Assembly (NCBI GenBank): GCA_937883755.1
Contig: CAKZYA010000013.1
Location: forward strand, 1 to 64,000
Source of the DNA: an uncultured Flammeovirgaceae bacterium
Lineage (GTDB): Bacteria > Bacteroidota > Bacteroidia > Cytophagales > Cyclobacteriaceae
DNA length: 64,000 nt
Direction: 5' to 3'
A program made the position numbers and the translations under genes. The notes beneath the pieces are model-generated. The model worked only from the letters and a program-made list of their open reading frames with translations, had not been told where the DNA came from and ran no database searches. Positions 16,290-25,223 of this stretch are shown here, in pieces (the stretch's first letter is position 1; every line of letters starts with the position of its first letter).

Positions 16290-17429
16290 TTGAAGCTAAC
16301 CCCTTCCTTCGTTTTTCTATTTTCTTTCACTTTTTTCCTACCACTCTTTTCGAGTTTCGCTCAACGTATTTCTGTGCGAGAAATGGGGCTAGAAATTGGG
16401 GTAGTTCCCACCGGGCCGAAGAACGCCATTACTGATGTTGATGGAGTAAAAGTAGGCCATACCACTCTCGTAAAAGGTGATAATATCCGTACCGGAGTTA
16501 CCGCTATTTTACCTCATTCAGAAAATTTGTATCAAAAGAAATTGCCTGCTGCCATTTATGTGGGAAATGGATTTGGCAAACTTGCTGGATATACCCAAGT
16601 GGAAGAACTGGGCACATTGGAAACCCCAATCATACTGACGAATACTCTTAATGTTTCTACAGCAGTACAAGCACTAATTACTCACACGCTGCAAATCCCT
16701 GAAAATGCGGGGGTGCGCTCAGTAAATGCAGTAGTTGGTGAAACTAACGATGGTTACTTGAATGACATCCGAGGAAGGCATGTCACTGAACAGGATGTAC
16801 TTAACGCCATTGAAATAGCTCATCAAGATAGTATAACTCAAGGAAATGTTGGAGCTGGAACTGGTACGATATGTTTTGGGTACAAAGGAGGAATTGGTAC
16901 TTCATCGCGGAAATTACCAGAAAAGTTTGGTGGCTATACCGTAGGCGTGTTGGTGCAAACAAATTTTGGTGGTGATTTATTAATCAAAGGAGTACCTGTG
17001 GGAGTGACACTGAACCCTTACTGGAAAGAGCAGTTCCAGCAAAAATCTGATGGTTCTTGTATGATTGTGGTAGCCACTGATGCACCATTAGAAGCACGTA
17101 ATTTAAAGCGACTAGCGAAACGGGCTATTTTTGGGTTAGCGCGCACCGGGGGTATCGCCTCCAACGGAAGTGGCGATTATGTTATTGCATTCTCAACAGC
17201 TCGTTCATCACGCATAATCTCATCTGACTCTCTAACCCAAACAGTGCAAGTTGTCCAAAACGAGGACATGACTCCGCTGTTTTGGGCAGTGATTGAAGCC
17301 ACTGAAGAAGCTATATTAAACTCTATGTTTCTAGCTGAAACCACACAGGGTCAGAATGGTCATGCAATAGAAGCTCTTCCCTTAGATAAGGTGAAACAAC
17401 TCATGCAAAAGCATGGCTATTTACCCTAG
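16290..17429 (+). CDS. P1/S58 family self-processing peptidase (DmpA/BapA-like)
   Basis: This is an N-terminal nucleophile peptidase of the DmpA family (beta-peptidyl or D-/L-aminopeptidases). It shows GPKNAITDVDGVKVGH near the start, GNGFGKLAGYTQV, NTLNVSTAV and the autocleavage motif SNGSGDYVIAFS, where cleavage before the Ser would release the two subunits. The start is a TTG at 16290; it gives a clean signal peptide (residues 1-25, SSFAQ), whereas the first ATG would remove it. It should act in the periplasm. It directly follows the DUF5916 gene with a two-base gap. Its last four bases overlap the convergent unknown gene at 17426. Confidence 0.92.
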   Translation: MKLTPSFVFLFSFTFFLPLFSSFAQRISVREMGLEIGVVPTGPKNAITDVDGVKVGHTTLVKGDNIRTGVTAILPHSENLYQKKLPAAIYVGNGFGKLAGYTQVEELGTLETPIILTNTLNVSTAVQALITHTLQIPENAGVRSVNAVVGETNDGYLNDIRGRHVTEQDVLNAIEIAHQDSITQGNVGAGTGTICFGYKGGIGTSSRKLPEKFGGYTVGVLVQTNFGGDLLIKGVPVGVTLNPYWKEQFQQKSDGSCMIVVATDAPLEARNLKRLAKRAIFGLARTGGIASNGSGDYVIAFSTARSSRIISSDSLTQTVQVVQNEDMTPLFWAVIEATEEAILNSMFLAETTQGQNGHAIEALPLDKVKQLMQKHGYLP

Positions 17430-17812
17430 AGCGAATCTCCCATTAGCATATCTACCAGTCTGAGTATTTTTTCTCGAGATACCAGAAATTTAGGCATCAG
17501 TTCATAATATTCCCGATCTAGCAACATTTCTTCGGTTTCTTCCATACACTCTTTTACAAAGATAGCGTACAAAGCCAGACGCTTAACATACCCAGCGTTC
17601 TCAAAGAAGTAAGAACGTACTTGAGAATTTACCTTAAACAAGGTGCTCTGACCATTTAGCAAGTGCTTATGGAATGCCCACTGAAACCCGTCGCAATAGT
17701 TTACAAATTGAAAATCAGTGAAAAACGCTTCCTGAGGTAGCACATCTTTAAACTCATCGTAAAAACGTCCAGCAATCTCAGGTACTTTCATTAATTCAGG
17801 ATAACGATACAT
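17426..17812 (-). CDS. Conserved-looking protein of unknown function
   Basis: A 128-residue soluble, mainly helical protein without signal peptide. It has many Phe, Tyr and Glu residues and no recognisable motif. A -7 promoter element lies 27 bp upstream on the same strand. Its 3' end overlaps the peptidase gene by four bases. The coding call rests on length, normal composition and clean spacing. Confidence 0.65.
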   Translation of the reverse strand: MYRYPELMKVPEIAGRFYDEFKDVLPQEAFFTDFQFVNYCDGFQWAFHKHLLNGQSTLFKVNSQVRSYFFENAGYVKRLALYAIFVKECMEETEEMLLDREYYELMPKFLVSREKILRLVDMLMGDSL

Positions 17813-18206
17813 ACTCCTGCTTTTTAGTTCATATAATGCAAAAATATATGAATAAAATACAAAAAAATAACGGTTTAGGTCAATCTAGCTACGATACTCG
17901 GATAATTCAAATAAAGGGAAAAATTTATCATAATGCTGGCTAACCACTAATTTATTACCTTGTTTTAAAAACTAATTTTCCCTTCATTTTTCCGATAAAT
18001 CCGCCAAAAACGCCAATAACCCCGTTCTTCTATTAATTTAAACATCCTTTTATTTACTAAACTTCTTTGCAATTAACCTACAATTCTCAAATATTACACG
18101 AGTATATCAAACCTCTACTTGACCGTATTAATACTCTCAAGGTAGCTATTTAGTTAAAAATAAGCCTCTACATTCCATTTTTCACAACTCGAACCCCTTT
18201 TTAATT
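17813..18206. other. 394-bp AT-rich intergenic region before panB
   Basis: No open frame, tRNA or terminator was found here. It separates the divergently transcribed unknown gene and panB. TATTTTTG on the minus strand at 17839-17846 fits the -7 consensus for the unknown gene. I see no equally good promoter for panB. Confidence 0.5.
17839..17846 (-). promoter_or_regulatory. Bacteroidota -7 element for the unknown gene at 17426-17812
   Basis: On the minus strand the bases read TATTTTTG, matching TAnnTTTG, 27 bp before the ATG. The surrounding DNA is very AT-rich, so chance matches are not negligible. Confidence 0.4.
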
Positions 18207-19034
18207 ATGTCTACCCAATCCAAATCTTCGGCCAATATTAAACGAATTACCACCCACCAACTTTTGGCCATGAAACAGCGGGGGGAGAAAATTGCTATGC
18301 TCACTGCCTACGATTACTCTATGGCTACGTTGATTGACACAGCCGGTATTGACATTATATTAGTGGGCGATTCGGCCTCAAATGTAATGGCGGGGCACGA
18401 AACCACTTTACCCATCACACTGGATCAAATGATTTACCACGCTAGTTCGGTAGTAAGGGCAGTAAAACGAGCATTTGTATTGGTAGATATTCCTTTTGGG
18501 TATTATCAAGGTAATTCCTCTGAAGCTCTGCGGTCGGCCATTCGGATTATGAAAGAGTCAGGAGCCCATGGGGTAAAAGTAGAAGGTGGAGCTGAAATTC
18601 AGGAGTCAGTTCGAAGAATTATTAGTGCAGGAGTACCGGTAATGGGGCATTTAGGGCTTACTCCTCAATCAATCTATAAGTTTGGTACTTATTCCGTACG
18701 GGCTAAAGAGCAGGCTGAGGCTGATAAGCTGCTGGAAGATGCCTTACTACTCGAGGAGTGTGGTTGCTTTGGGGTACTTTTCGAGAAAATACCAGCAGCA
18801 TTAGCAACAAAAGTTACTCAACACCTCACGGTACCTACCATAGGTATTGGAGCCGGTCCTGGCACTAATGGACAAGTACTGGTCATGCACGATATGCTCG
18901 GAATTACTAAAGACTTTAATCCCCGCTTTTTACGACGTTACGCAGATTTGCAATCGGTAATTGACCTAGCTGTAAAGCAGTATGTTACCGATATCAAGTC
19001 TGAAAGTTTCCCCAGTGAGGAAGAAAGTTACTAA
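18207..19034 (+). CDS. panB: 3-methyl-2-oxobutanoate hydroxymethyltransferase
   Basis: PanB transfers a hydroxymethyl group from methylenetetrahydrofolate to alpha-ketoisovalerate, giving ketopantoate in pantothenate and CoA synthesis. The TIM-barrel hallmarks are all present: [29 protein letters not shown] (metal-binding Asp), [23 protein letters not shown] and the [19 protein letters not shown] segment. The length of 275 residues is normal. It is monocistronic here; panC and panD are not in the window. A 394-bp AT-rich leader precedes it. Confidence 0.96.
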   Translation: MSTQSKSSANIKRITTHQLLAMKQRGEKIAMLTAYDYSMATLIDTAGIDIILVGDSASNVMAGHETTLPITLDQMIYHASSVVRAVKRAFVLVDIPFGYYQGNSSEALRSAIRIMKESGAHGVKVEGGAEIQESVRRIISAGVPVMGHLGLTPQSIYKFGTYSVRAKEQAEADKLLEDALLLEECGCFGVLFEKIPAALATKVTQHLTVPTIGIGAGPGTNGQVLVMHDMLGITKDFNPRFLRRYADLQSVIDLAVKQYVTDIKSESFPSEEESY

Positions 19035-19214
19035 TAATGTGCTCATAGTGGGGACAACTTCCTCAGTTAGCGTACTTTTTCACTGTTCTTAGAGATACTC
19101 TCCTACAAAATACTGGCAAATACATCGCTCTATCGGCCTTAACGACTGCTTCGCTGGTTTTGGCATAGAGTTTACAATAGGGTTAGTAATTATCAACCTT
19201 AAATTTTTATTGAA

Positions 19215-19526
19215 ATGAAGAAATTGTTTTTTGCATTTTTCGCCGCAGCTCTTTTCGTAAGCGCATCAACATTTGCCCAAGTAGAAGAGCAAACCCAACC
19301 TGAAGAGACTGTCACCGCTTCAGCTGAAGCCGTTGATATTGAATTTGATCAACTTCCCGATGTGGTTAAAACATCATTTGAAGCCTCAGACTATGCCATG
19401 TGGGATGTGACTTCAGTAAAACAAATGGTTTCTACCGAGGGTACTATGCAGTATCAGATCACGGTATCAGATGGTACTACAGAAGAAAACGTACTCTACA
19501 ACGAAGAAGGGGAGGAAATCCAATAG
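19215..19526 (+). CDS. Small secreted PepSY-like protein
   Basis: This 103-residue protein has a classical signal peptide (MKKLFFAFFAAALFVSASTFAQ). The mature part contains FDQLPDVVKTSFEASDYAMWDV followed by a beta-rich segment, the pattern of the small PepSY-like/BLIP-type periplasmic proteins common in Bacteroidota. It is strongly acidic. An intrinsic terminator 26 bp after the stop makes it a single-gene transcript. The role is unknown, possibly periplasmic stress or inhibitor-like. Confidence 0.72.
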   Translation: MKKLFFAFFAAALFVSASTFAQVEEQTQPEETVTASAEAVDIEFDQLPDVVKTSFEASDYAMWDVTSVKQMVSTEGTMQYQITVSDGTTEENVLYNEEGEEIQ

Positions 19527-19552
19527 TAGTTATCGTTTTTTCACCCTAAAGA

Positions 19553-19584
19553 AAGCTTCTGATTAATTCAGAGGCTTTTTTTTT
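19553..19584 (+). terminator. Intrinsic terminator after the PepSY-like gene
   Basis: AAGCTTCTGA (19553-19562) pairs with TCAGAGGCTT (19568-19577) with one G-T pair. A T run to 19584 follows. Confidence 0.85.
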
Positions 19585-19682
19585 GCACTTTTAAGCCAAA
19601 CTAAAAATAGTAGTCAGACGTTTTCAAGTACATTATTTATAAATTTTTCCCTGGCTCATCGCAAAGACTGGCGATCAGTGCG

Positions 19683-19690
19683 TATATTTG
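19683..19690 (+). promoter_or_regulatory. Bacteroidota -7 element for the response regulator gene
   Basis: TATATTTG matches TAnnTTTG. It lies 43 bp upstream of the ATG at 19734 and just downstream of a terminator, as expected for a new transcription unit. A -33 TTG is not obvious. Confidence 0.5.
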
Positions 19691-19733
19691 TGAATTTATT
19701 AATAACTTAACGTAGTAACCGATCCTAGCGCGA

Positions 19734-21107
19734 ATGTCCCGAGTACTAATTATTGATGACGACCCTTCCTTCTGCACACTTCTTCATAACTTTCTTAAAA
19801 AAAACGGTTACGAAACCCACGAGGCCTACTCAGCTAAAGAAGGCATACGGGCAGTATATGATCATGATTTTGACATTGTCTTGATTGATTATCGCCTGCC
19901 AGATATGGATGGGCTGGAGTTACTCAAGAATATTAAGAAGCGTTATTTTCACCTCCCGGTCATTATCATGACTAATTACGCCAATATTAAAACGGCGGTA
20001 AAGGCAATGCAGCTGGGTGCTTTTGAGTACGTAACTAAGCCCATTAACCCTGATGAGATTTTGCTCTCCATGCGAAATGCTCTCGAAACCGATGTTTCAG
20101 AAGTTGCTGCTACTCCTCAGGTTAAAAAGCCCAAAGCTATACCCTCTCTTTCATTTGTCCAAGGTGTGAGTCCCAGCTCACAAGAAGTGAAGAAGCATGT
20201 AGAGTTGGTAGGGCCGACCAATATTTCAGTGATTGTACTGGGAGAAAGCGGCACTGGTAAAGAGTATGTATCCCGGCTGATTCATCAGAAGAGCCAGCGA
20301 AGCGCGAAACCATTTGTTGCCGTAGATTGTGGAGCGTTGTCAGAAGAATTGGCCGCTAGCGAGTTATTTGGTCATTTAAAAGGCTCGTTCACTGGAGCAC
20401 TACAAGACAAGGAAGGGCAGTTTCAGGCTGCTAACGGAGGAACACTTTTCTTGGATGAAATTGGCAACTTATCTTATGAGAATCAGATAAAGCTGCTGAG
20501 AGCCATTCAAGAACGCACCATTCGGCAAGTAGGCAGCACCAAAGATATTAAAGTAGATGTCCGCCTCATTGTAGCGACTAATGAGAACCTAGAGAGAGCC
20601 GCCAAAGAAGGGCATTTCCGGGAAGATTTATTTCACCGACTGAATGAGTTCCAGATTGCCGTTCCACCTCTACGGGAACGAGTACAGGATATTCCACTGT
20701 TTCTAGAGCATTTTCTTCAGCAGTCAAACCAGGAATTGAACAAAGACGTAAGCGGATTTACCTCAGAAGTAGTAGAAAAACTACAGACCTACAGTTGGCC
20801 AGGTAATATTCGAGAATTGAAAAACGTGGTACGCCGAGCAGTGCTACTTACAGTTGATGATACTATTACCGCGACAGTTTTACCAGCTGAGATTGTTTCT
20901 CCAACTACCGTAGCAGTTACTTCTGAGTCGCACTCAATGCCAAGCCTTGATAATCCTGACCTGAAAGCCATTCAGGAAAAAACAGAGAAAGCACTGATTG
21001 AGGAAACCTTGGTAAAGGTACGATACAATAAAACCCAGGCTGCTAAAGTGCTGAATATTGATCGTAAAACGCTCTACAACAAGTTAAAGCGATATAATTT
21101 AGAGTAG
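19734..21107 (+). CDS. NtrC-family sigma-54-dependent response regulator
   Basis: The domains are receiver (1-120), AAA+ sigma-54 activator (about 140-370) and a Fis-type helix-turn-helix (about 420-457). The phosphoacceptor is Asp52 (VLIDYRLPDMDG). Walker A GESGTGKE is at 170-177, the sigma-54 contact loop reads GSFTGA at 217-222 (a Ser variant of GAFTGA), and the C-terminal helix TQAAKVLNIDRKTLYNKLK is intact. It should switch on sigma-54 promoters when phosphorylated. It is convergent with, and overlaps by nine bases, a hybrid histidine kinase that is a plausible but unproven partner. No -24/-12 target site was identified in the window. Confidence 0.95.
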   Translation: MSRVLIIDDDPSFCTLLHNFLKKNGYETHEAYSAKEGIRAVYDHDFDIVLIDYRLPDMDGLELLKNIKKRYFHLPVIIMTNYANIKTAVKAMQLGAFEYVTKPINPDEILLSMRNALETDVSEVAATPQVKKPKAIPSLSFVQGVSPSSQEVKKHVELVGPTNISVIVLGESGTGKEYVSRLIHQKSQRSAKPFVAVDCGALSEELAASELFGHLKGSFTGALQDKEGQFQAANGGTLFLDEIGNLSYENQIKLLRAIQERTIRQVGSTKDIKVDVRLIVATNENLERAAKEGHFREDLFHRLNEFQIAVPPLRERVQDIPLFLEHFLQQSNQELNKDVSGFTSEVVEKLQTYSWPGNIRELKNVVRRAVLLTVDDTITATVLPAEIVSPTTVAVTSESHSMPSLDNPDLKAIQEKTEKALIEETLVKVRYNKTQAAKVLNIDRKTLYNKLKRYNLE

Positions 21108-23648
21108 CTTATCCACTGCCGAAGCCTCTAACGCCTCTATTTCACCTTGTACTGTAAGTACCAGACTATTATTCATCACGATAGCCTCTTTAGTTGATTC
21201 AGCTAACTGACTATTCCAGGGGTCATTACTCGCAGTAATTTCCAGGTACTTTAGCTGCTGAGTTAGTTCCGTGTTGTGAAGGAGCTCTACCTGAGATACC
21301 AGCTTGTGAGCGTAAAAAGAAACTAGATCGGTAGATTGTCCATTCAGAGCAACCTGGAATTGCTGATTAGCCTCCTCGACCGTCTCAATGAAGGTTTTTA
21401 AGTAAGCCAGTAGAGCTTCCGTATCATCTCCGGTAAACTGACGAACCTGATCCAGAGAAATTGTTGTACTGCTATTTTCTGATGATACTGACTGTGCCTG
21501 AGCTATCGAAGAAGGGGTTCCATTGGTCTCTTGCCCCATTTCTGACAAATACTTATGTAGTAACTTCCCCAGTTCAGCCTGACTAAAAGGTTTGAATAGA
21601 AAGCCTTGTAACCCAATTTGCTCGTATCTCTGTTTTTCTTCAACCTGTACATTGGCAGTGAAAGCAATGATTGGAGTATTATATGTATTGACTAATGAAT
21701 TTTCTTTCAACGCATGAATCACCTGTGCCCCATCCATTTCGGGCATGTGCAAGTCGCAGAAAATAATGTCAAAAGCCTGTTCTTCAGCCGCTAGTATCGC
21801 TTCTTTTCCTGAATGACAGCAGACTACTTTAATGCCGCGAGCATTCAACGCTAATTCCAGTAAAGTAACATTTAACGGGTTATCATCAATAACCAATGCC
21901 TCACCATCTGGATAAGCGGTATCAAGTACCTCATTTTCATTATTACTATCTTTAACTGCTGAGGCCTCAGCAGGATTATAGTCGATAACCATTTGAAAAA
22001 TACTACCGGCTCCTTCGTTACTTTCTACTGATAGACTTCCACCCTGCCCTTCTACAATTCTTTTGCAAATGGCTAGTCCAAGACCAGTTCCTCCGTACTT
22101 ACGGGTAGTTGAAAGATCAGACTGATGAAAAGCATTAAAAATAGAGTCTTGCTTTTCCTTAGGAATGCCAATACCAGTATCAACTACCTCCATAACCAGT
22201 CGAGTTTTCTGATCGGTTTGTGGTTGTAGCTTGGCAGTAATCAGCACCTCACCTTCCTGCGTGAATTTTATAGCGTTAGATACTAAATTATATAGTACTT
22301 GCTTCAGACGAAAAGCATCGCCAACAATATATTTGTGATCTTCGCCCTTAATACTATAACGCAAATCTAGTTGTTTCTCTTGCGCCATCAGTTGCAAGTC
22401 GTGCTTTACTTCCTTGATCAACCTGACTACATCAAAAGGCTGTTCTTCGTAACTAATCTTACCAGCCTCTATTTTAGAGAAATCTAAGATATCATTCACT
22501 AGGGACATCAGATGACGAGAAGAGCTGTCTAATGCACCTACGTACTTCTGCTGTTGGGTATCTAGTGAAGAAAATTTCAACTGTTCAGTAAAACCCATAA
22601 TGGCAGTAAGCGGAGTACGGATTTCGTGGCTCATATTAGCCAAAAAGTCTTCTTTAACCCTTGCCAGACGTTCGGCTCGCGACTTGGCTTTAAGTAGCTT
22701 ATTTCGGTAAAAATCACTGCGGGTAATGTCAGCAAAAATAAGGTACACAATAAGAATCGTACATAGAAACGCTACAATCAGAATGATGGCAATACGAATT
22801 ATGGCCTCATCCATCGCGGTTCGGGCTTTGGCCACCCGCTTTTGCGAGCGCGCCTGTTCTTGCGCCTTTAGCTGCCCGACCAGCTCGTAAATATTACCCA
22901 TCACTTGGGCATTATTTTTTAGGTACGTTAACTCCCGCTGATCAATTTGCTGCTGTTTGCGAGCTTGATCATTACGTACCTGCCGCAGCAGCTGCCGCAC
23001 TGAATCCGGAGCTAGGGTAATTGGTTCGCTTTCCTGATTATCGGAAAAAGTCGGTTCATCTTTATCTCGGGAAAACAATCGGCCCAGAATACCCCGTTTA
23101 TCTACTCGAACCATAACATTTTGGCGAGCCGTGTCCTCTAAAATATGAGGCTCATTTCTTTGAGAAGCAATGGTTGAGACCTCGATTTCTAGCTCAGATA
23201 ATGCCTGGTCGTAAAAATCAAAATCATCTCGTTCTTCCTCAATCTCTAAAAAAGCATCTAAACTAACGAGCTTATCCCGCAGTAAACTGAGCACTGAATC
23301 TAGTGTGTATTCTTCATTTTGGGTTTCACTCTCGAGCGACTCAATAATCCGTTCTACCTCCGCTACCTGTTCATAATAAGCTTCCAACTTGCGAGAAGAC
23401 TCTTCTGGTTCATCTGAAGAGCTGAGTACCGAATATTCTTGTAGAGTATTTTCAGTTTTAGTTACTGCAATCAGAATACTGTCAATGCGCTTTATTTTCA
23501 GATCAGGACGAGAGATAGTTTGAGAAGCCTGCTTTAGTTCAGTGAAGCTCTCGTAGGAGATATAAGCTGCGATAAGTAGGGCTGAAAAAACCAGTACAAA
23601 CCCGATTACTACTTTAGAACGTAGAGCGAAAGTTCGTTTAGATGCCAT
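21099..23648 (-). CDS. Hybrid sensor histidine kinase with receiver and HPt domains
   Basis: The 849-residue protein has a TM helix at about 13-30, an extracytoplasmic helical sensor region with charged coiled coils (35-280), and a second TM at about 285-307. The kinase core follows: HisKA with the phosphorylatable His in MSHEIRTPL, then a HATPase domain with [19 protein letters not shown] and [13 protein letters not shown] receiver ([16 protein letters not shown]) and a C-terminal HPt domain (AHKLVSQ) come next. It is a phosphorelay kinase. Its own receiver and HPt imply transfer to a further regulator, possibly the convergent sigma-54 regulator. The periplasmic domain matches no named sensor that I recognise. 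Confidence 0.94.
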   Translation of the reverse strand: MASKRTFALRSKVVIGFVLVFSALLIAAYISYESFTELKQASQTISRPDLKIKRIDSILIAVTKTENTLQEYSVLSSSDEPEESSRKLEAYYEQVAEVERIIESLESETQNEEYTLDSVLSLLRDKLVSLDAFLEIEEERDDFDFYDQALSELEIEVSTIASQRNEPHILEDTARQNVMVRVDKRGILGRLFSRDKDEPTFSDNQESEPITLAPDSVRQLLRQVRNDQARKQQQIDQRELTYLKNNAQVMGNIYELVGQLKAQEQARSQKRVAKARTAMDEAIIRIAIILIVAFLCTILIVYLIFADITRSDFYRNKLLKAKSRAERLARVKEDFLANMSHEIRTPLTAIMGFTEQLKFSSLDTQQQKYVGALDSSSRHLMSLVNDILDFSKIEAGKISYEEQPFDVVRLIKEVKHDLQLMAQEKQLDLRYSIKGEDHKYIVGDAFRLKQVLYNLVSNAIKFTQEGEVLITAKLQPQTDQKTRLVMEVVDTGIGIPKEKQDSIFNAFHQSDLSTTRKYGGTGLGLAICKRIVEGQGGSLSVESNEGAGSIFQMVIDYNPAEASAVKDSNNENEVLDTAYPDGEALVIDDNPLNVTLLELALNARGIKVVCCHSGKEAILAAEEQAFDIIFCDLHMPEMDGAQVIHALKENSLVNTYNTPIIAFTANVQVEEKQRYEQIGLQGFLFKPFSQAELGKLLHKYLSEMGQETNGTPSSIAQAQSVSSENSSTTISLDQVRQFTGDDTEALLAYLKTFIETVEEANQQFQVALNGQSTDLVSFYAHKLVSQVELLHNTELTQQLKYLEITASNDPWNSQLAESTKEAIVMNNSLVLTVQGEIEALEASAVDKLL

Positions 23649-23880
23649 TACACGAATTTAATAATTTCATGAGAAAATTGCGTACCATCGTAAGAAAACC
23701 GCTTTTTGTATTGAAACAAGGGAGAAAAATGAGGAATAATTCCCCATATTGGGTAGTGGTGTAGCAAACCCCTACGGAATTTTATATTTCTTCAATTTTC
23801 ACAATTTATTTAACCATCTGACTAATAGGTCTTTACATAATTATCTTCCTGTTGGCACTTTTTTTTCAATATGTTTCGTG

Positions 23881-24022
23881 CAAGTACAACCTTACTTGAA
23901 ACAATAAGCGACACCATTCAGATTACCCTTCTCGATAGGGGTAATTTGTCTTGAATTTCACCCTTAACTTAATACTTCTTAAGATTCAGCCCTGAAAACC
24001 GTTTTTCAGGGCTGATTTTTTT
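23881..24022 (+). ncRNA. Candidate small RNA (three hairpins ending in an intrinsic terminator)
   Basis: This intergenic segment holds three hairpins in a row: CAAGTA/TACTTG (23881-23898), ATTACCC/GGGTAAT (23922-23945) and a 13-bp terminator stem with seven T (23986-24022). The gene upstream is on the opposite strand, so a strong plus-strand terminator here needs a transcript of its own. A weak promoter-like pair (TTG at 23852, TATGTTTC at 23870) lies just upstream. I see no open frame of note. It could instead be an attenuated leader of the gene at 24052. Confidence 0.5.
23986..24022 (+). terminator. Strong intrinsic terminator in the 23.65-24.05 kb gap
   Basis: TCAGCCCTGAAAA (23986-23998) pairs with TTTTCAGGGCTGA (24003-24015), a perfect 13-bp stem followed by seven T. 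It lies 29 bp before the start codon at 24052. The remaining 23649-23880 stretch shows no gene. Confidence 0.9.
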
Positions 24023-24051
24023 ATATTCGAAGTATCAACCCACTACCTGAT

Positions 24052-24687
24052 ATGATCCGATCATTTTTTTTTGCTACTCTTCTCTACTTAGCCGGAATAT
24101 GTACGCTATATGCCCAAGATAATGACTTCACTGATTCGCAGAATCTGATTAATGTTAGCGGAATCGTTTTTTCAACTGATAGTATTAAAGCATTACCCTA
24201 TGTTTCCATTCACGTCAACCACCTTCCGCGGGGTACGATCAGCAATAGTGTAGGATATTTTAACCTGGACGTTTTACCCAACGATACGTTGTTTTTTTCA
24301 GCAGTAGGTTATAAAAGTACCCAATTTATCTTACCGAGTTTTTTGGTAGGTCAACATTACTCCATTGTACAGGGATTAGTGCGGGATACAATTTTACTCG
24401 AGGAAGTAGTTATTTCCTCTTTACCTACCACAAGCGAATTTATGACGTCATTCAGTAATAATGAATTAGATTTTGCTGAGCGGATAGAGAGCATGCAAAC
24501 TGAACTAGAAACTCTGCTTGAAGAAGACATTGTACTCGGTAAATACCAACCTACCGAGGGATTCACTCGCATGTATAATATTGATTGGGGAATGGTACCG
24601 CCTAACAACTTTTTGAATCCAATTAGATGGTCTCAATTCATCCGAGATTTACGTAAGCATCAGTCTAAAACCAAGTCTCGGCGCTGA
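24052..24687 (+). CDS. Secreted protein with carboxypeptidase-like regulatory domain
   Basis: The protein (211 residues) has a signal peptide to about LYAQ. Residues 33-120 form a carboxypeptidase D regulatory-like beta sandwich (VSGIVFSTDS, LPYVSIHVNHLPRGTISNSVGYFNL, FSAVGYKS), as in many Bacteroidota surface proteins. The C-terminal 70 residues are helical and basic with no known domain. It may be a periplasmic or outer-membrane-associated factor. A strong terminator ends 29 bp before its ATG. It is convergent with fluC one base away. Confidence 0.82.
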   Translation: MIRSFFFATLLYLAGICTLYAQDNDFTDSQNLINVSGIVFSTDSIKALPYVSIHVNHLPRGTISNSVGYFNLDVLPNDTLFFSAVGYKSTQFILPSFLVGQHYSIVQGLVRDTILLEEVVISSLPTTSEFMTSFSNNELDFAERIESMQTELETLLEEDIVLGKYQPTEGFTRMYNIDWGMVPPNNFLNPIRWSQFIRDLRKHQSKTKSRR

Positions 24688-24688
24688 C

Positions 24689-25063
24689 TTAGTATGCGCG
24701 TAGAATTACAATCCCACCCCAGGTAGCCAGCATTCCGATGAATACACTTCCGAAAATATAAAGAGCCCAGAAGCCTATCTTTCCGCTTTCCAGTAAAGAC
24801 AGAGCTTCATTGGAAAATGAAGAAAAAGTAGTAAACCCACCGCAAAAACCGGTGATCCAGAGGCGACTTTGCGTATCAGTTAAGTATCCCTTGAGCCATC
24901 CACCGAATAGTATACCAATCAGGAAACAGCCTATTAAGTTGGCTAGAAATGTACCCAACGGGAAAGCGTTCCCCCAGTAACGTCCCACTCCAACTCCTAG
25001 CCCATAACGAGCTACACTACCCATAAATCCGCCAATACCCACCCAGATAAAATTCCAAATCAT
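24689..25063 (-). CDS. crcB: Fluoride efflux channel FluC/CrcB
   Basis: This 124-residue, four-helix membrane protein is a fluoride channel that works as an antiparallel dimer in the inner membrane. The conserved blocks are the early GGFMGSVARYGL, the GTFLANLIGCFLIG segment and GFCGGFTTFSSFSNEA, which contains the Phe and Ser/Thr residues lining the fluoride path. The length is typical. No fluoride riboswitch is recognisable in the 160-bp upstream region, and only one copy of the gene is present. It is convergent with the preceding gene with a one-base gap. Confidence 0.95.
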   Translation of the reverse strand: MIWNFIWVGIGGFMGSVARYGLGVGVGRYWGNAFPLGTFLANLIGCFLIGILFGGWLKGYLTDTQSRLWITGFCGGFTTFSSFSNEALSLLESGKIGFWALYIFGSVFIGMLATWGGIVILRAY

Positions 25064-25223
25064 AATTTTTTGTTCTTTACAGTAAAAGTAGCAGAAAAGA
25101 GTTCAATGTATTATAGAACTAGGTGTTAAGGTACTAGAGTTTACCGAGATTTCAGTTACTTTAAGCATGCAAACACATTAACACTAAGAACTGTAACACT
25201 TACAGAAAATCTATTTACTATCC

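Noticed and set aside
25064-25223. Possible fluoride riboswitch upstream of fluC
   Set aside because: None of the conserved core of that riboswitch (GGCGAUG and the pseudoknot) is visible on the minus strand.
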